Shown here: piece by piece, positions 44,496-53,916 of the stretch
How positions within the stretch are numbered: the stretch's first letter is position 1
Layout of the letters: each line of letters begins with the position of its first letter
Origin: Pseudoalteromonas xiamenensis
GTDB taxonomy: Bacteria; Pseudomonadota; Gammaproteobacteria; Enterobacterales; Alteromonadaceae
Assembly: GCF_042431545.1 (NCBI RefSeq)
Contig: NZ_JBHLYX010000008.1
Direction: 5' to 3' (one strand)
DNA: 64,000 bases
Position numbers and translations under genes: made by a program
The notes under the pieces: generated by a model
Told to the model about the DNA's origin: nothing
Seen by the model: only the letters and a program-made list of their open reading frames with translations
Database searches by the model: none

Positions 44496-44882
44496 TTATT
44501 TGCTTTCACACTTTGCTATCATCGCTTGGTTGAACGCTTTAGCGTAATCGAGTGCCTGTTTCCGCCATTTAGGATCGAGACGTTTATCTAAGGTATCGCC
44601 AAGCCCTTCTACATGGCGAATGCCGCATGCCGTTTTCAATCGCTGCTGCTGTGCCGGATCATCAACACCAATCACGGTCGTGCCACGATTAGCCAATGCA
44701 ATGAGTCGATAATCTTGTTGTTCACTGCGCGCGTTTACATCCGCTAAAGCGTCCGCATTCATCAGCCAAGTGAAGGGGGCCGGAATAGATTCTTTCATCG
44801 GCGTCTCTGCAGCCGGTTCAGACTTGTTACAACCACTTAGAATGAACGCTAAACCTACCATCATCAAACATATACGCTTCAT
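44496..44882 (-). CDS. Small lipoprotein coupled to the metalloprotease
   Basis: A 128-residue protein with a lipoprotein signal (MKRICLMMVGLAFILSGC, lipidated C18). The mature part has DPAQQQRLKTACGIRHVEG and ends MIAKCESK, with two cysteines that could pair. GGAAGGAAAG precedes the start, which overlaps the stop of the protease gene by four bases. I infer a role with the protease (inhibitor, anchor or chaperone), but no family is recognised. Confidence 0.65.
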   Translation of the reverse strand: MKRICLMMVGLAFILSGCNKSEPAAETPMKESIPAPFTWLMNADALADVNARSEQQDYRLIALANRGTTVIGVDDPAQQQRLKTACGIRHVEGLGDTLDKRLDPKWRKQALDYAKAFNQAMIAKCESK

Positions 44883-47800
44883 CGTGCTTTCCTTCCTCTA
44901 CGCAGCGCAAGTAATCCGAGTAAGGCAGCACCAAATCCTAAGCTGCCGCCACCGCTGCTGGAACTTGAGCTACTTTTGGCGGTCACTGTAATGGTTGCCG
45001 TAGCGCTCGCCTGCGCGCCATTCCCATCGCTGATGGTATAATTGATGGTTTCGGTTCCAGTAAAATTCGCACTCGGCGTATAACGTACACCGCTTTCTGT
45101 CGTGACCACCGTACCCACACCATTGTAGGCAAGGCTGGTGATGCTTAGCGTGTCTCCATCTACATCCGTGTCGTTGCTTACCACGTTAAGATCCACAGCA
45201 GCGGAACCTTGCACAACGCTAAAAGAATCGCTGTTCGCGACTGGTGCATCATTTACAGGCGTCACCGACACACTAATCGGATACAAGCTGCTTTCAATTA
45301 CTCCATCCGACACGACGACATTTACGGTCAAATCACCATTAAAATTCACCGCAGGCTGAATTGTATTGCCATTGAACGTGTAGTTGTTCCCTTCCCGAAC
45401 CGCTACTGTAATTTGTGATGAGGCACTGTCCGGGTCTACAACTTGTATCTCCGATAATGAGAGCGAGAAAGCGGTGTCTTCCGCCACGCTCAATGCATTT
45501 TGACCCACCACACGAGGTGCATCATTTACTGGCGTAACGTCGACATTAAGCTGGTAAACATCACTTTGTGTAATGTTATCGGTAGCGACCACATTGACAC
45601 TTAAACTACCCGCAAAATCAGCTTTTGGGGTCACGGTGTTATTGCTCACGCTATAATTTGTGCCAGCCAGTACGTTAATCGACAAGTCAGATAGCGCGCT
45701 ATCAACGTCTGTAATGGTAAAGTTTTGGCTAGAGACAGCAAAACTTGTATCTTCTTCCACAACGAAGCCGGCACCACTGACGATTTTCGGCGCATCATTT
45801 ACCGCATTGATGGTAACCGTTAATGTGTATTGGTTACTGTCAAACTTACCGTCGTTCACAGTAACAGGGACCGAAAGGACGCCATTAAAATCAGCCGCCG
45901 GCAAAATACTCGTTCCAGTGACCGTGTAGTTAGTGCCACTCAAAACACTGAGTGAAAACGCCGCAGGAAATTCGCTATCCGCATCGTTAACCACTAAATC
46001 AGACAAATTGATTGCTGTTAAGTTGTCTTCATTTCCAACGATTGATTTTTGTCCGACTATTTGCGGCGCAATGACATTCGGTTTGCCTGAGATGGTAAAT
46101 GCACCCTCGTTCACCGCGAAGAAGATGTTATCCGAACAACGCACCATTAATCGGGCATTTGCGCTCTGCAAAGAGGGAACATTGACCGTTTCGCTGCCGT
46201 CGTTAGGCGTATTGCTTCTAAGGACAGTAGAAAACGTTTCTCCATCAGCCGCTAAGACCAAATCCACATTACTGCATGAAATAGGTGAAGCCGTTGTCCC
46301 TGCAACATTCCAAGTTATGGTCGGCGTATCATTTTCAGACCAAACAGCATTTTTTAAAGGTGCAGTGACTTCAAAACGCTGAGCTGTCGTCACGGTGGTG
46401 ACTTTCATCAAATCTGAGCCGACATTGCCTTTCTCATCTCTGGCGATAAGTTTAAAATTCATCGTTCTTGACGTCGTAGGATATGACTCACCAATGGTCG
46501 TTTTATTTGCGAGTACGTCACTTAAACGCGGAAACACTCGAACTGGCTCGGTTGTAGGCATCCAAGCTCTAAAGATTGGTCGAGACCCGTCATCCACCAT
46601 TGTCGCCGCACTTGATGACGATGTTCCTAGGTCAAATTGCTCCCAAGAATAACGAAGTGCGTCTCCATCTGTGTCGGATGCAGTGCCGGTGAGTTTAAAC
46701 GCCGTATTCGCCGGAATGGTGTAATCACTTCCCGCATTCACTGTAGGCGCTACGTTTGTGCTCGGCGTTAGCGTACCACAGGCAGCTGAAGTGGTTATGT
46801 AGTCACGCATCTGTTCAACTGAATGTGAGTGGAAAAAAGCATCTGAATTACTTTGCAAATTCTCTTCGCCGCAAATCCCCGCATAAGCCATGATTGTTGA
46901 ACCACTTCCAGGCTCATAGGCATCGTCATTGGAACGGTTACCACATGCGCCATTCGTACCATTGAAGCTATGGGCACCACCAAATTGGTGACCCATCTCG
47001 TGGGCTACGTAATCGATAACAAATGGATCGTTCGTTGGGCTACTCGAGCCCGTCATACCACCCCATTTGTAGTTGTCATCACAAACGACACCTAAGTATG
47101 CAACACCGCCACCTCCGGTATTAAACACATGACCAATATCGTAATTACTGACGCCAATAGCGTCATTTACAACGGCTTGGTTGGCATCTAAATCGTCATC
47201 AGTATTGTTGTAAGGATCGGTCGCGGCATCTGTAAAGATGATGGCATCATTGTTCGCGACAAGCTCAAGTTGAACACCTAAATCCACCTTGTACACTTCG
47301 TTAATGCGGTTTAGCGCTGTTACCATTGACGCAAGTGCTAATGCCTTAGTACCACCATGAAACGCGGTGTATTCGCCTGCTGCTGCAATGGCCACTCGAT
47401 AAGTTTTAATTCCTCCAGCGAGCTTGGTATTTTGCATCGGCTTTGATGATTGCTCACGCGTAACACGCAATACCTTATCTTTAATCGAATCAGAAGGTAC
47501 TGCATTCGCCTTAAAGTAACTTATGTGTGACGCACGGTTACTTTGCTTAACGGGGTCAATAAACGCGCGCTGACCGTTATACAAAAACATGCCGTGAAAG
47601 CCCTGAGGAGTGATGTCAAAACGACCTCGGTTTAACGGATTGTCTTCTTGAACGCCTTCAAACGTTCTGAATTCAGGGTATTTCTTCTGAAGTTCACTCG
47701 CGTAAACCGGTGAATCAGTGAGTTTAAAACGAGCAAGTTGTCCGTCTGGCATGGGCAACAACACATGAAATTCGGTTTTAGATGAATTCAACAAAAATTG

Positions 47801-47989
47801 ACTCAACTCCACCATATTCGCATCAATCGAATACGCATTGTGTACCATCAAATTGTCTGTCGCCACCGTCGAAGCGGTTTTTAACTTTGCGCTTTCTAGC
47901 CAAAAATTAGGCTGCGCAAGTACACATGAAGGTGCAAGTGCCATCATGCTACCCGCCAGTGCACAACCGAATATGGTCAACTTTTTCAT
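44879..47989 (-). CDS. Secreted reprolysin-type metalloprotease with cadherin-like repeats and GlyGly-CTERM
   Basis: A 1036-residue exported zinc protease. Signal peptide 1-25 (ending VLA); propeptide to about 195; catalytic domain with HEMGHQFGGAH at 330-340, the HExxHxxGxxH zinc motif of metzincins, followed by a methionine turn (TIMAYAGIC). Then an Ig-like region, three related repeats introduced by NDAP (about 735-945) and a cadherin-like tail. The C-terminus has the GlyGly-CTERM sorting signal: Ser/Gly run, hydrophobic FGAALLGLLAL, basic RRGRKAR, recognised by rhombosortase in type II secretion strains. Confidence 0.88.
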   Translation of the reverse strand: MKKLTIFGCALAGSMMALAPSCVLAQPNFWLESAKLKTASTVATDNLMVHNAYSIDANMVELSQFLLNSSKTEFHVLLPMPDGQLARFKLTDSPVYASELQKKYPEFRTFEGVQEDNPLNRGRFDITPQGFHGMFLYNGQRAFIDPVKQSNRASHISYFKANAVPSDSIKDKVLRVTREQSSKPMQNTKLAGGIKTYRVAIAAAGEYTAFHGGTKALALASMVTALNRINEVYKVDLGVQLELVANNDAIIFTDAATDPYNNTDDDLDANQAVVNDAIGVSNYDIGHVFNTGGGGVAYLGVVCDDNYKWGGMTGSSSPTNDPFVIDYVAHEMGHQFGGAHSFNGTNGACGNRSNDDAYEPGSGSTIMAYAGICGEENLQSNSDAFFHSHSVEQMRDYITTSAACGTLTPSTNVAPTVNAGSDYTIPANTAFKLTGTASDTDGDALRYSWEQFDLGTSSSSAATMVDDGSRPIFRAWMPTTEPVRVFPRLSDVLANKTTIGESYPTTSRTMNFKLIARDEKGNVGSDLMKVTTVTTAQRFEVTAPLKNAVWSENDTPTITWNVAGTTASPISCSNVDLVLAADGETFSTVLRSNTPNDGSETVNVPSLQSANARLMVRCSDNIFFAVNEGAFTISGKPNVIAPQIVGQKSIVGNEDNLTAINLSDLVVNDADSEFPAAFSLSVLSGTNYTVTGTSILPAADFNGVLSVPVTVNDGKFDSNQYTLTVTINAVNDAPKIVSGAGFVVEEDTSFAVSSQNFTITDVDSALSDLSINVLAGTNYSVSNNTVTPKADFAGSLSVNVVATDNITQSDVYQLNVDVTPVNDAPRVVGQNALSVAEDTAFSLSLSEIQVVDPDSASSQITVAVREGNNYTFNGNTIQPAVNFNGDLTVNVVVSDGVIESSLYPISVSVTPVNDAPVANSDSFSVVQGSAAVDLNVVSNDTDVDGDTLSITSLAYNGVGTVVTTESGVRYTPSANFTGTETINYTISDGNGAQASATATITVTAKSSSSSSSGGGSLGFGAALLGLLALRRGRKAR

Positions 47990-48042
47990 CTAATTCCTTC
48001 CCTATTTAACTAATTTAAATGCTGAATTCGAGCAAAACACTT

Positions 48043-49062
48043 TCATTGTTGGCAATAATTTAAGTACCAAGACGGTGTTGGTAACACCTCATTCCTGACT
48101 TGGCGTTTGGTATTGCTAGTTTGCTGAACATAACCGGACGTCAAGCCAATCATGGCTCGATAAAGTTCTACTTCTTCGTTCAAGCCGTACTTAAACATCA
48201 TTTCTTGCCAGTGCTCAGGTAAATTCGCTCTTTCCTTTGAAAACTCAAACGCCATTACTTCCACAATCTTCTGCATTACGCTGAAATGTAGTAGATACTG
48301 AGAATTATTTCTTGGCACTTGTTGAATAATTTCTTTCACCGACTGAGCATATCGCCAGAAACCGGCCCGGTTTCGTTGTACTAGTTGAACATGCAGTAAG
48401 TTCAACCCCGAAATAGCAGCGCGTTCAAAGTCATGCGCTAATGAAAATCGTACAAACGCCTGCTGGTAAAATTCTGAAGCCCTTTCATAATCTTTTTCTG
48501 CTTGGTAATACATGCCTAACTTATGGCTCAACCGCGTTGAATAGGCGGTTTCTTTAGACAGGATTTCCACTTCTCTCAGCACTTCTTTGGCTTCATCCAA
48601 CTTTCCTTGTTTGAGCAAAATCGAATGTAAATTCAACGCAATTTTGACGACTTGCTCCGTATCTTCATTTGCGAAAGCGATGTCCTTTGCACATTCATAT
48701 GCCCTTCGCGATTGCTCAAACGCATTCTGATGCCTGAGTAAAATTGCCCAGTTGTTCAATAGTTTGTGTTCACTACCTCGAAAGTAAACGGCGTACTCTG
48801 CGCTTGTTAAGCGAAGTGCGACATCGTTAAAGAGCGCAACATCTTTTGTTTCAACTGCCGCGCGCAGAACAAAAATATGCTCTAAATAGGCCCCCTTCGA
48901 GGGAGTTCGCTTCTGCACGGTATCCCACCGTTCCATAAAAGCCTCTGGGGTATGTGTTAATGTTTGTTTCATCTGCGCAAAGTCAGACGGGCTCCCAGCA
49001 CAAACGGCTAAAGCTGCAAAATAAAATGACAAACATACGAGAGCTAAGTAATTCACATACAT
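48043..49062 (-). CDS. TPR-repeat protein with N-terminal signal
   Basis: A 339-residue protein with a hydrophobic N-terminus (YLALVCLSFYFAALAVCA) that is a signal peptide or anchor, followed by helical repeats of the tetratricopeptide type (RRAYECAKDIAFAN, EAKEVLREVEIL, LGMYYQAEKDYERASEFYQQAFVRF). It is probably a scaffold for protein contacts in the envelope. The ATG at 49062 gives the best signal; a TTG 24 bases upstream is possible. It lies just upstream of the protease on the same strand, separated by 53 bases. Role unknown. Confidence 0.65.
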   Translation of the reverse strand: MYVNYLALVCLSFYFAALAVCAGSPSDFAQMKQTLTHTPEAFMERWDTVQKRTPSKGAYLEHIFVLRAAVETKDVALFNDVALRLTSAEYAVYFRGSEHKLLNNWAILLRHQNAFEQSRRAYECAKDIAFANEDTEQVVKIALNLHSILLKQGKLDEAKEVLREVEILSKETAYSTRLSHKLGMYYQAEKDYERASEFYQQAFVRFSLAHDFERAAISGLNLLHVQLVQRNRAGFWRYAQSVKEIIQQVPRNNSQYLLHFSVMQKIVEVMAFEFSKERANLPEHWQEMMFKYGLNEEVELYRAMIGLTSGYVQQTSNTKRQVRNEVLPTPSWYLNYCQQ

Positions 49063-49229
49063 AGAAAACAAGTTAGGCTTACCCAAATCCTATCCAAATA
49101 AAATGGGGCCAGCAATCTAACTTCACGAAGTTTTGTGAACAAGCGTAAAGATTATACAAATCCTTCAATCCGTTTCTCTTTGGTCATGCTATATTTTCTT
49201 AAGATGGTTTTTTATAAGAGAGCAACTCG

Positions 49230-49610
49230 ATGCCACATAGGGAACGCCCCTTCTTCTATACAACGGAGTTTGAGAAAGAAAGTTTATTGCTACGTGCCAA
49301 AGCAACAGGCCACGGCAAGGCAGAGGAAGTGAAGCAAATGTTTGATGTGCTGACGCTTATAGCCAAAGAGAACAACCTAACCAAATTATTGATAAATGTT
49401 GAAGAATTAACGCTAGATTATTCCAGTGAAAAGATGATAGATATTCTCTACCATATTGAACAACAGCATTTAGACATTTCAATTGCACGCATCATTAACC
49501 AAAATGAATTCAAGAACGATCTTATTGAATTATTTGCGGAAAAACACAATTTGAAAATCAAAAATTTTACCTGTGAAGCTCCTGCTATTGAATGGCTGAA
49601 CAGCCAATAA
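49230..49610 (+). CDS. SpoIIAA/STAS-like small protein
   Basis: A 126-residue soluble protein with alternating strands and helices: NLTKLLINVEELTLDYSSEKMIDIL, DISIARIINQNEF, and the end CEAPAIEWLNSQ. The last motif (acid/Cys, then A-x-x-WL) and layout recall SpoIIAA-like STAS domains, which bind nucleotides or lipids or act as anti-anti-sigma-like switches. AGAGAG precedes the start. It stands alone between the TPR gene and a chemoreceptor. Assignment is tentative. Confidence 0.5.
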   Translation: MPHRERPFFYTTEFEKESLLLRAKATGHGKAEEVKQMFDVLTLIAKENNLTKLLINVEELTLDYSSEKMIDILYHIEQQHLDISIARIINQNEFKNDLIELFAEKHNLKIKNFTCEAPAIEWLNSQ

Positions 49611-49831
49611 CTATGTAAAACAAATTAACAAATCCACACAAAAGGCTACACATTTACTTATTTTTACAAAACAATAGCAAAACAAATAAGAAGCAATATC
49701 AACTATCTACCATCTTGCGCCGCCACGACGTACCTTGAACGATTCCAACCAACCTTTATTTTAAGCTCAAAATCCGTACACTGCGCACCAAAGACAACGC
49801 TGTCATAATCGATTCGAGAGAGGTATTCATT

Positions 49832-51466
49832 ATGAAAATCAATTATTTGCTGAGTAAACTTAAAGTGGCAGCGAAACTGAGGCTCATTATTGTATTAGCC
49901 AGTGTCATTATCATCACTTTGCAATGGTTGTCAGCCAGCAAATTAAAATCGACTATGATAGCAGAACGACAAAACAAAGCCGTTACGCTCATTCAAACGC
50001 TTGAATCTCAGTTGAATTCAATTGCCGTTAACGATTCTCTTGATGAGCAATCGAAAAAACGAGCTGCCATTGAATTGCTCAACAATTCACGATATGAACC
50101 ATCGGGCTATTTTTTCCTATTTTCAAATAGCGGCGACATGGTCGCTCACCCGATTAAGCCAGAATTAAACGGGCTGTCCATGGTTTATCATAGCAAGCCT
50201 TTTATTTCTAATGCATTTACGCTTTTTGTTGAGACAGCTAAACGCCACGGTGAAGGGTTTGTGAGCTATGAATGGCCCAAACCGGGCTCGTCCGATCAAG
50301 AAGAAAAACTTTCATTTGTTAAACAGCTGCGTTTCTTTGACTGGATCATCGGCACAGGAATTTATCTAACTGACGTTGAAAAACAATACCGAGATACGCT
50401 TGTTCAGTTGCTTATTGAAACGATTGCCTACGTCGCCATACTGCTAACACTATCATCGCTTGTGGCCAGAAACATCATAAAGCCTTTGAATAAAATGACA
50501 CGCACGATGACCGACATTGCGCAAAATAAAGACTTAACCATTACCTTAAAAAATCAAGGCAATGACGAGCTTGCAACGATGGCTCAAGCGTTCAACGAAA
50601 TGACCGCTGACTTTAGAGAAGTCGTAAACAGCATTAATGATAACACCTGTGCATTAGCATCCTCTGCAGAAGAGCTCGCTTGTGTAACGAACCAAATTCA
50701 GCAAGGTATTGCGCAGCAAAATGCGGATACCGACATGGCCACCCAACAAATTGGGCAAATTGAGCAATCGGCTACTCAGGTTTTCCATCAAACTCAAGTG
50801 GCACTTAACAAAGTCAACCACACGACCGAGCTGACCGAATCTGGATTGCAGAGTCTTATTCAAACCGTTGAAAGTATTGAGCAAATTTCAAACCGTGTCG
50901 ACTCTGCCACAATAGCGGCGAGTCATTTACAACAGTCGTCAAGCCAAATTGAGATAGTTTTGGAAGTAATCAACAAGATTACCGAGCAAACGAACCTCTT
51001 AGCACTTAACGCTGCAATTGAAGCTGCTCGAGCGGGTGAACAAGGCCGAGGCTTTGCCGTTGTTGCCGATGAAGTCCGAACCCTTGCAATGCGCACTCAA
51101 CAGTCAACACTCGACATTCAAACGATTATTTCCGAAATACAAAAAGGTGTTGAAACCACCGTAAATGACATGATGACCTGCAAGACAGCCACCGAACTTA
51201 GTATCTCGTTGAGCCAGCAATGTAATGATGCGCTCTCAGCCATTGATGCTTCAGTCACTGAAATTAGCGCGATCAATCGTTTAATTGCCGAAGCGTCTGA
51301 ATCACAAAGTTCGGCGGTTTCCGATGTGGTACAAGGTATGCTGGGGATTTCAAGCGTTGCTGAACAAACCGAAACGGGCGCTAAGCACACACAAGCCTCC
51401 AGCCATCAACTCAGTGAAATGTCGTGTGAACTAAACACGATGGTGAATCAGTTCAAAGTAGCCTAA
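49832..51466 (+). CDS. Methyl-accepting chemotaxis protein with sCache sensor
   Basis: A 544-residue chemoreceptor. Membrane segment about 14-34, a single-Cache domain (about 40-180: RYEPSGYFFLFSNSGDMVAHPI, RFFDWIIGTGIYLTDVEK), second membrane segment about 192-213, HAMP to about 266, then a signalling domain with the tip EQTNLLALNAAIEAARAGEQ around 383-416. sCache_2 domains often bind small organic acids. GAGAGG precedes the start. Confidence 0.93.
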   Translation: MKINYLLSKLKVAAKLRLIIVLASVIIITLQWLSASKLKSTMIAERQNKAVTLIQTLESQLNSIAVNDSLDEQSKKRAAIELLNNSRYEPSGYFFLFSNSGDMVAHPIKPELNGLSMVYHSKPFISNAFTLFVETAKRHGEGFVSYEWPKPGSSDQEEKLSFVKQLRFFDWIIGTGIYLTDVEKQYRDTLVQLLIETIAYVAILLTLSSLVARNIIKPLNKMTRTMTDIAQNKDLTITLKNQGNDELATMAQAFNEMTADFREVVNSINDNTCALASSAEELACVTNQIQQGIAQQNADTDMATQQIGQIEQSATQVFHQTQVALNKVNHTTELTESGLQSLIQTVESIEQISNRVDSATIAASHLQQSSSQIEIVLEVINKITEQTNLLALNAAIEAARAGEQGRGFAVVADEVRTLAMRTQQSTLDIQTIISEIQKGVETTVNDMMTCKTATELSISLSQQCNDALSAIDASVTEISAINRLIAEASESQSSAVSDVVQGMLGISSVAEQTETGAKHTQASSHQLSEMSCELNTMVNQFKVA

Positions 51467-51503
51467 CAGCAAAACGGCTGTCCATATACAGAATAACGAG
51501 ACC

Positions 51504-51535
51504 AAGTCGCTAAATCTTTCGAGAAGGCGACTTTT
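51504..51535 (+). terminator. Terminator behind the sCache chemoreceptor gene
   Basis: Stem AAGTCGC / GCGACTT with a 16-base loop, ending in TTTT on the plus strand, about 37 bases behind the stop codon. Confidence 0.5.
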
Positions 51536-51594
51536 ACCTAAGCGGTAACTGTGGCAACATAAAATTCGTATATGGCATTTACAACAGGCAGCTC

Positions 51595-52209
51595 ATGGAA
51601 CTGAATTTTTCATCCTTTAACCCGCTTCAAATATATCATTTAATGACGCAAACCATCATTCCAAGACCCATTGCTTGGGTTCTGACGGATTCAGGTCATA
51701 AAAACTATAATCTTGCGCCTTTTTCTTACTTTACCGCGGTATCGAGCGCGCCGCCGTTATTGATGTTTTCTGTGGGTAAAAAACCAAATGGTGAAGTCAA
51801 AGATACGGTTAGAAACCTCCTTGAGAACAAGCGCTGTGTAATACATATTGCTTCAAGTCATGATGCCAATCTGGTCACCAATACTGCGGCTACACTCGAC
51901 CATGGCGAATCTGAAGTCTCGCTCAATAATATCGACGTAGTGGATTTCAATGGCTTCCCCTTGCCACGAGTTAAGCAATGCACGATAGCGTATGGTTGTG
52001 AGCTCTATGAAACAAAAGAATTAGGTGATGTACCTCAAACTCTGGTATTCGTCGAAATAAAAACGCTGTATTTGGATGACCAAGTCGTTGAGTTAGATGC
52101 TAAAGATCGCCTTAAAATCCATGCAGATAAGGTATCTCCTCTCGCACGACTCGGCGCTGGAGATTACGCTGGGATAACCGCGCCTTTCGCGATTGCGAGG
52201 CCTGATTAA
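51595..52209 (+). CDS. Flavin reductase-like domain protein
   Basis: A 204-residue protein of the flavin reductase-like family, which bind FMN and use NAD(P)H or act as small flavoproteins. Motifs: IIPRPIAWVLT near the N-terminus, LAPFSYFTAVSSAPPLLMFSVG and KDTVRNLLENKRCVIHI, then a C-terminal LGAGDYAGI. Single gene; a ribosome-binding site is not clear. Substrate unknown. Confidence 0.85.
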   Translation: MELNFSSFNPLQIYHLMTQTIIPRPIAWVLTDSGHKNYNLAPFSYFTAVSSAPPLLMFSVGKKPNGEVKDTVRNLLENKRCVIHIASSHDANLVTNTAATLDHGESEVSLNNIDVVDFNGFPLPRVKQCTIAYGCELYETKELGDVPQTLVFVEIKTLYLDDQVVELDAKDRLKIHADKVSPLARLGAGDYAGITAPFAIARPD

Positions 52210-52323
52210 CCTTTTCCTCCATGGGGAATGTGAGTCATTACATTCCCACGCTTGCCAATCTTAATCCGTCAGAATCTGTTCCTTCACCTTTTAGAGAAAT
52301 GAGTCACTCATTTTGAGTCTCAC

Positions 52324-52623
52324 TTACTCGGCTAATAATGAAATCCATGCATCAGCATCCGCAACAATAAACTCAATTCGTTTGCTGTCGTGAATCGTCA
52401 CGCGAAACGCGTCTGTTGTGATTGGAATAAAGCCAGCGCCTTTACCGGTGCATTTCTCAATGTGTGTTATATCACTGCGCTCAAAATGATAAGGGCCAAG
52501 TGGCAGCATTTTATTTGAAGGTTCGAAATGCAACTGTGAGTCAGTTAATGAAAGCTTACCATCTGCTTTCGCAGCCCCCATTTGAATGGAAGCTGGAGAT
52601 GAAAAAAGTACATTTTGCGTCAT
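52324..52623 (-). CDS. Small GRAM/PH-like protein
   Basis: A 99-residue soluble protein with strand-rich sequence: GKLSLTDSQLHFEPSNK, YHFERSDITHIEKC, AFRVTIHDSKRIEFIVADADAWISLL. This pattern is seen in bacterial GRAM or PH-like domains. The sequence before the start has a GGGAATG site. Function unknown; single gene. Confidence 0.55.
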   Translation of the reverse strand: MTQNVLFSSPASIQMGAAKADGKLSLTDSQLHFEPSNKMLPLGPYHFERSDITHIEKCTGKGAGFIPITTDAFRVTIHDSKRIEFIVADADAWISLLAE

Positions 52624-52784
52624 ACGACATTCCCTTAAAAGCGGTAAAATCCCATATACCTTACGGTGTTTTCCGTTCTCGTAACAGTGTCATATTGCAC
52701 GATTCACTATGACATTTAGCACTGTTCGACATAGGTACAGTTTGTCATAATGGTATAATCAATAAGAACAATAATCATCTCTCG

Positions 52785-53915
52785 ATGCAAAATACCATCA
52801 AACATACTGCAGATTGGCGCCTTTCTACTGTTGCTTCGTGGCTCGCTGTGACTATCGCTTGCGTGTTTTATACTCCGTCCACATTGACTCTATTTCTTCA
52901 ATTGCCGGTTCACTTGCTTATTCTTTTCTTGTTATTGGCGATTATTCGGACGCCAAACGACAATGTCGCACGCTACGCGAGTGGTTATTTTGCTTTAATT
53001 GCTTGCCTCTTTCCGCTTACGAACACAAGCCTCGTTCTTATTCATATGGCAATGTTTTCCTCCTTATTTAGCGCGCATTTCAAACCCGCTACCTTGTTTG
53101 GATGTATCCTTGCGCTACTCGCGACATACTGCGGTGTTTTGCTGTTTTACAAGCATGAAACAATACCTTGGATAGCACCTGCAATTTGGGGTATTTTTGC
53201 GATTTTTAATGGCATTCTTAGCCGCCGTTTTGTTGAAAGTCTCAACATGCATTACCAATCTAGACAAAACTACAAAGAACTCAAAGCGACGCAAAATATG
53301 ATGAAGGCGATGAGTGCAGAGCAAGAACGCTTAGCCCTATCTCGCGAGCTGCATGATTCACTCGGCCACAAATTAACAGCGCTCTCGATTAATCTCGATT
53401 TTCTGAAACGCCAAGCGCCCCAAGAGATGACGGAAACCGTAAGTCAGTGCCACGCGCTAAGCCAAGAAATCCTCGCAGAAGTTAGGCATATTGTTTCTGC
53501 ACAGCGTAACGATTTTGGCCTACTTAAAACCTCACTAACGGACTTATTTCGCGCTACACCGACCTTAAAATGTACGCTTGAGATTTCACCCAATTTGGAA
53601 CCGCTTCCACAACAAATTGGGTTATGTGTCATTCGCTTTTGTCAGGAAATGATCAGCAATACGTTAAAACACACCAATGCTTCTGCTATTGACTTCGTTA
53701 TCTCACGAGATGAAACCGAAAAAGACGCTCCCATCGTAGTCACTGCAATGCACAACGCTCGCGAATCCGTGTTACCTAAGCTTGGCAATGGCCTAAAAGG
53801 CATGAACGAACGTGTCGCTATGCTCGGCGGCGAATTTACGCAGCGTCTGTTGAACAATGCACTGCTCAGTGAACTCAAGATCCCGTTCAATCATTCAACT
53901 CAGGAGGTCGTTTAA
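52785..53915 (+). CDS. NarL-family membrane sensor histidine kinase
   Basis: A 376-residue kinase. About four to six membrane segments in the first 145 residues, a short helical linker, HisKA_3 with phosphoacceptor H190 (RELHDSLGHKL), then a HATPase with EMISNTLKHTNA and GNGLKGMNERVAML. The layout is that of DesK-like kinases. It is followed two bases later by its response regulator. The inducing signal is unknown; membrane sensing fits. Confidence 0.9.
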   Translation: MQNTIKHTADWRLSTVASWLAVTIACVFYTPSTLTLFLQLPVHLLILFLLLAIIRTPNDNVARYASGYFALIACLFPLTNTSLVLIHMAMFSSLFSAHFKPATLFGCILALLATYCGVLLFYKHETIPWIAPAIWGIFAIFNGILSRRFVESLNMHYQSRQNYKELKATQNMMKAMSAEQERLALSRELHDSLGHKLTALSINLDFLKRQAPQEMTETVSQCHALSQEILAEVRHIVSAQRNDFGLLKTSLTDLFRATPTLKCTLEISPNLEPLPQQIGLCVIRFCQEMISNTLKHTNASAIDFVISRDETEKDAPIVVTAMHNARESVLPKLGNGLKGMNERVAMLGGEFTQRLLNNALLSELKIPFNHSTQEVV

Positions 53916-53916
53916 T

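Noticed and set aside
52224..52247. 8-bp inverted repeat GGGAATGT / ACATTCCC behind the flavin reductase gene
   Set aside because: No T run follows on either strand; not distinctive enough.
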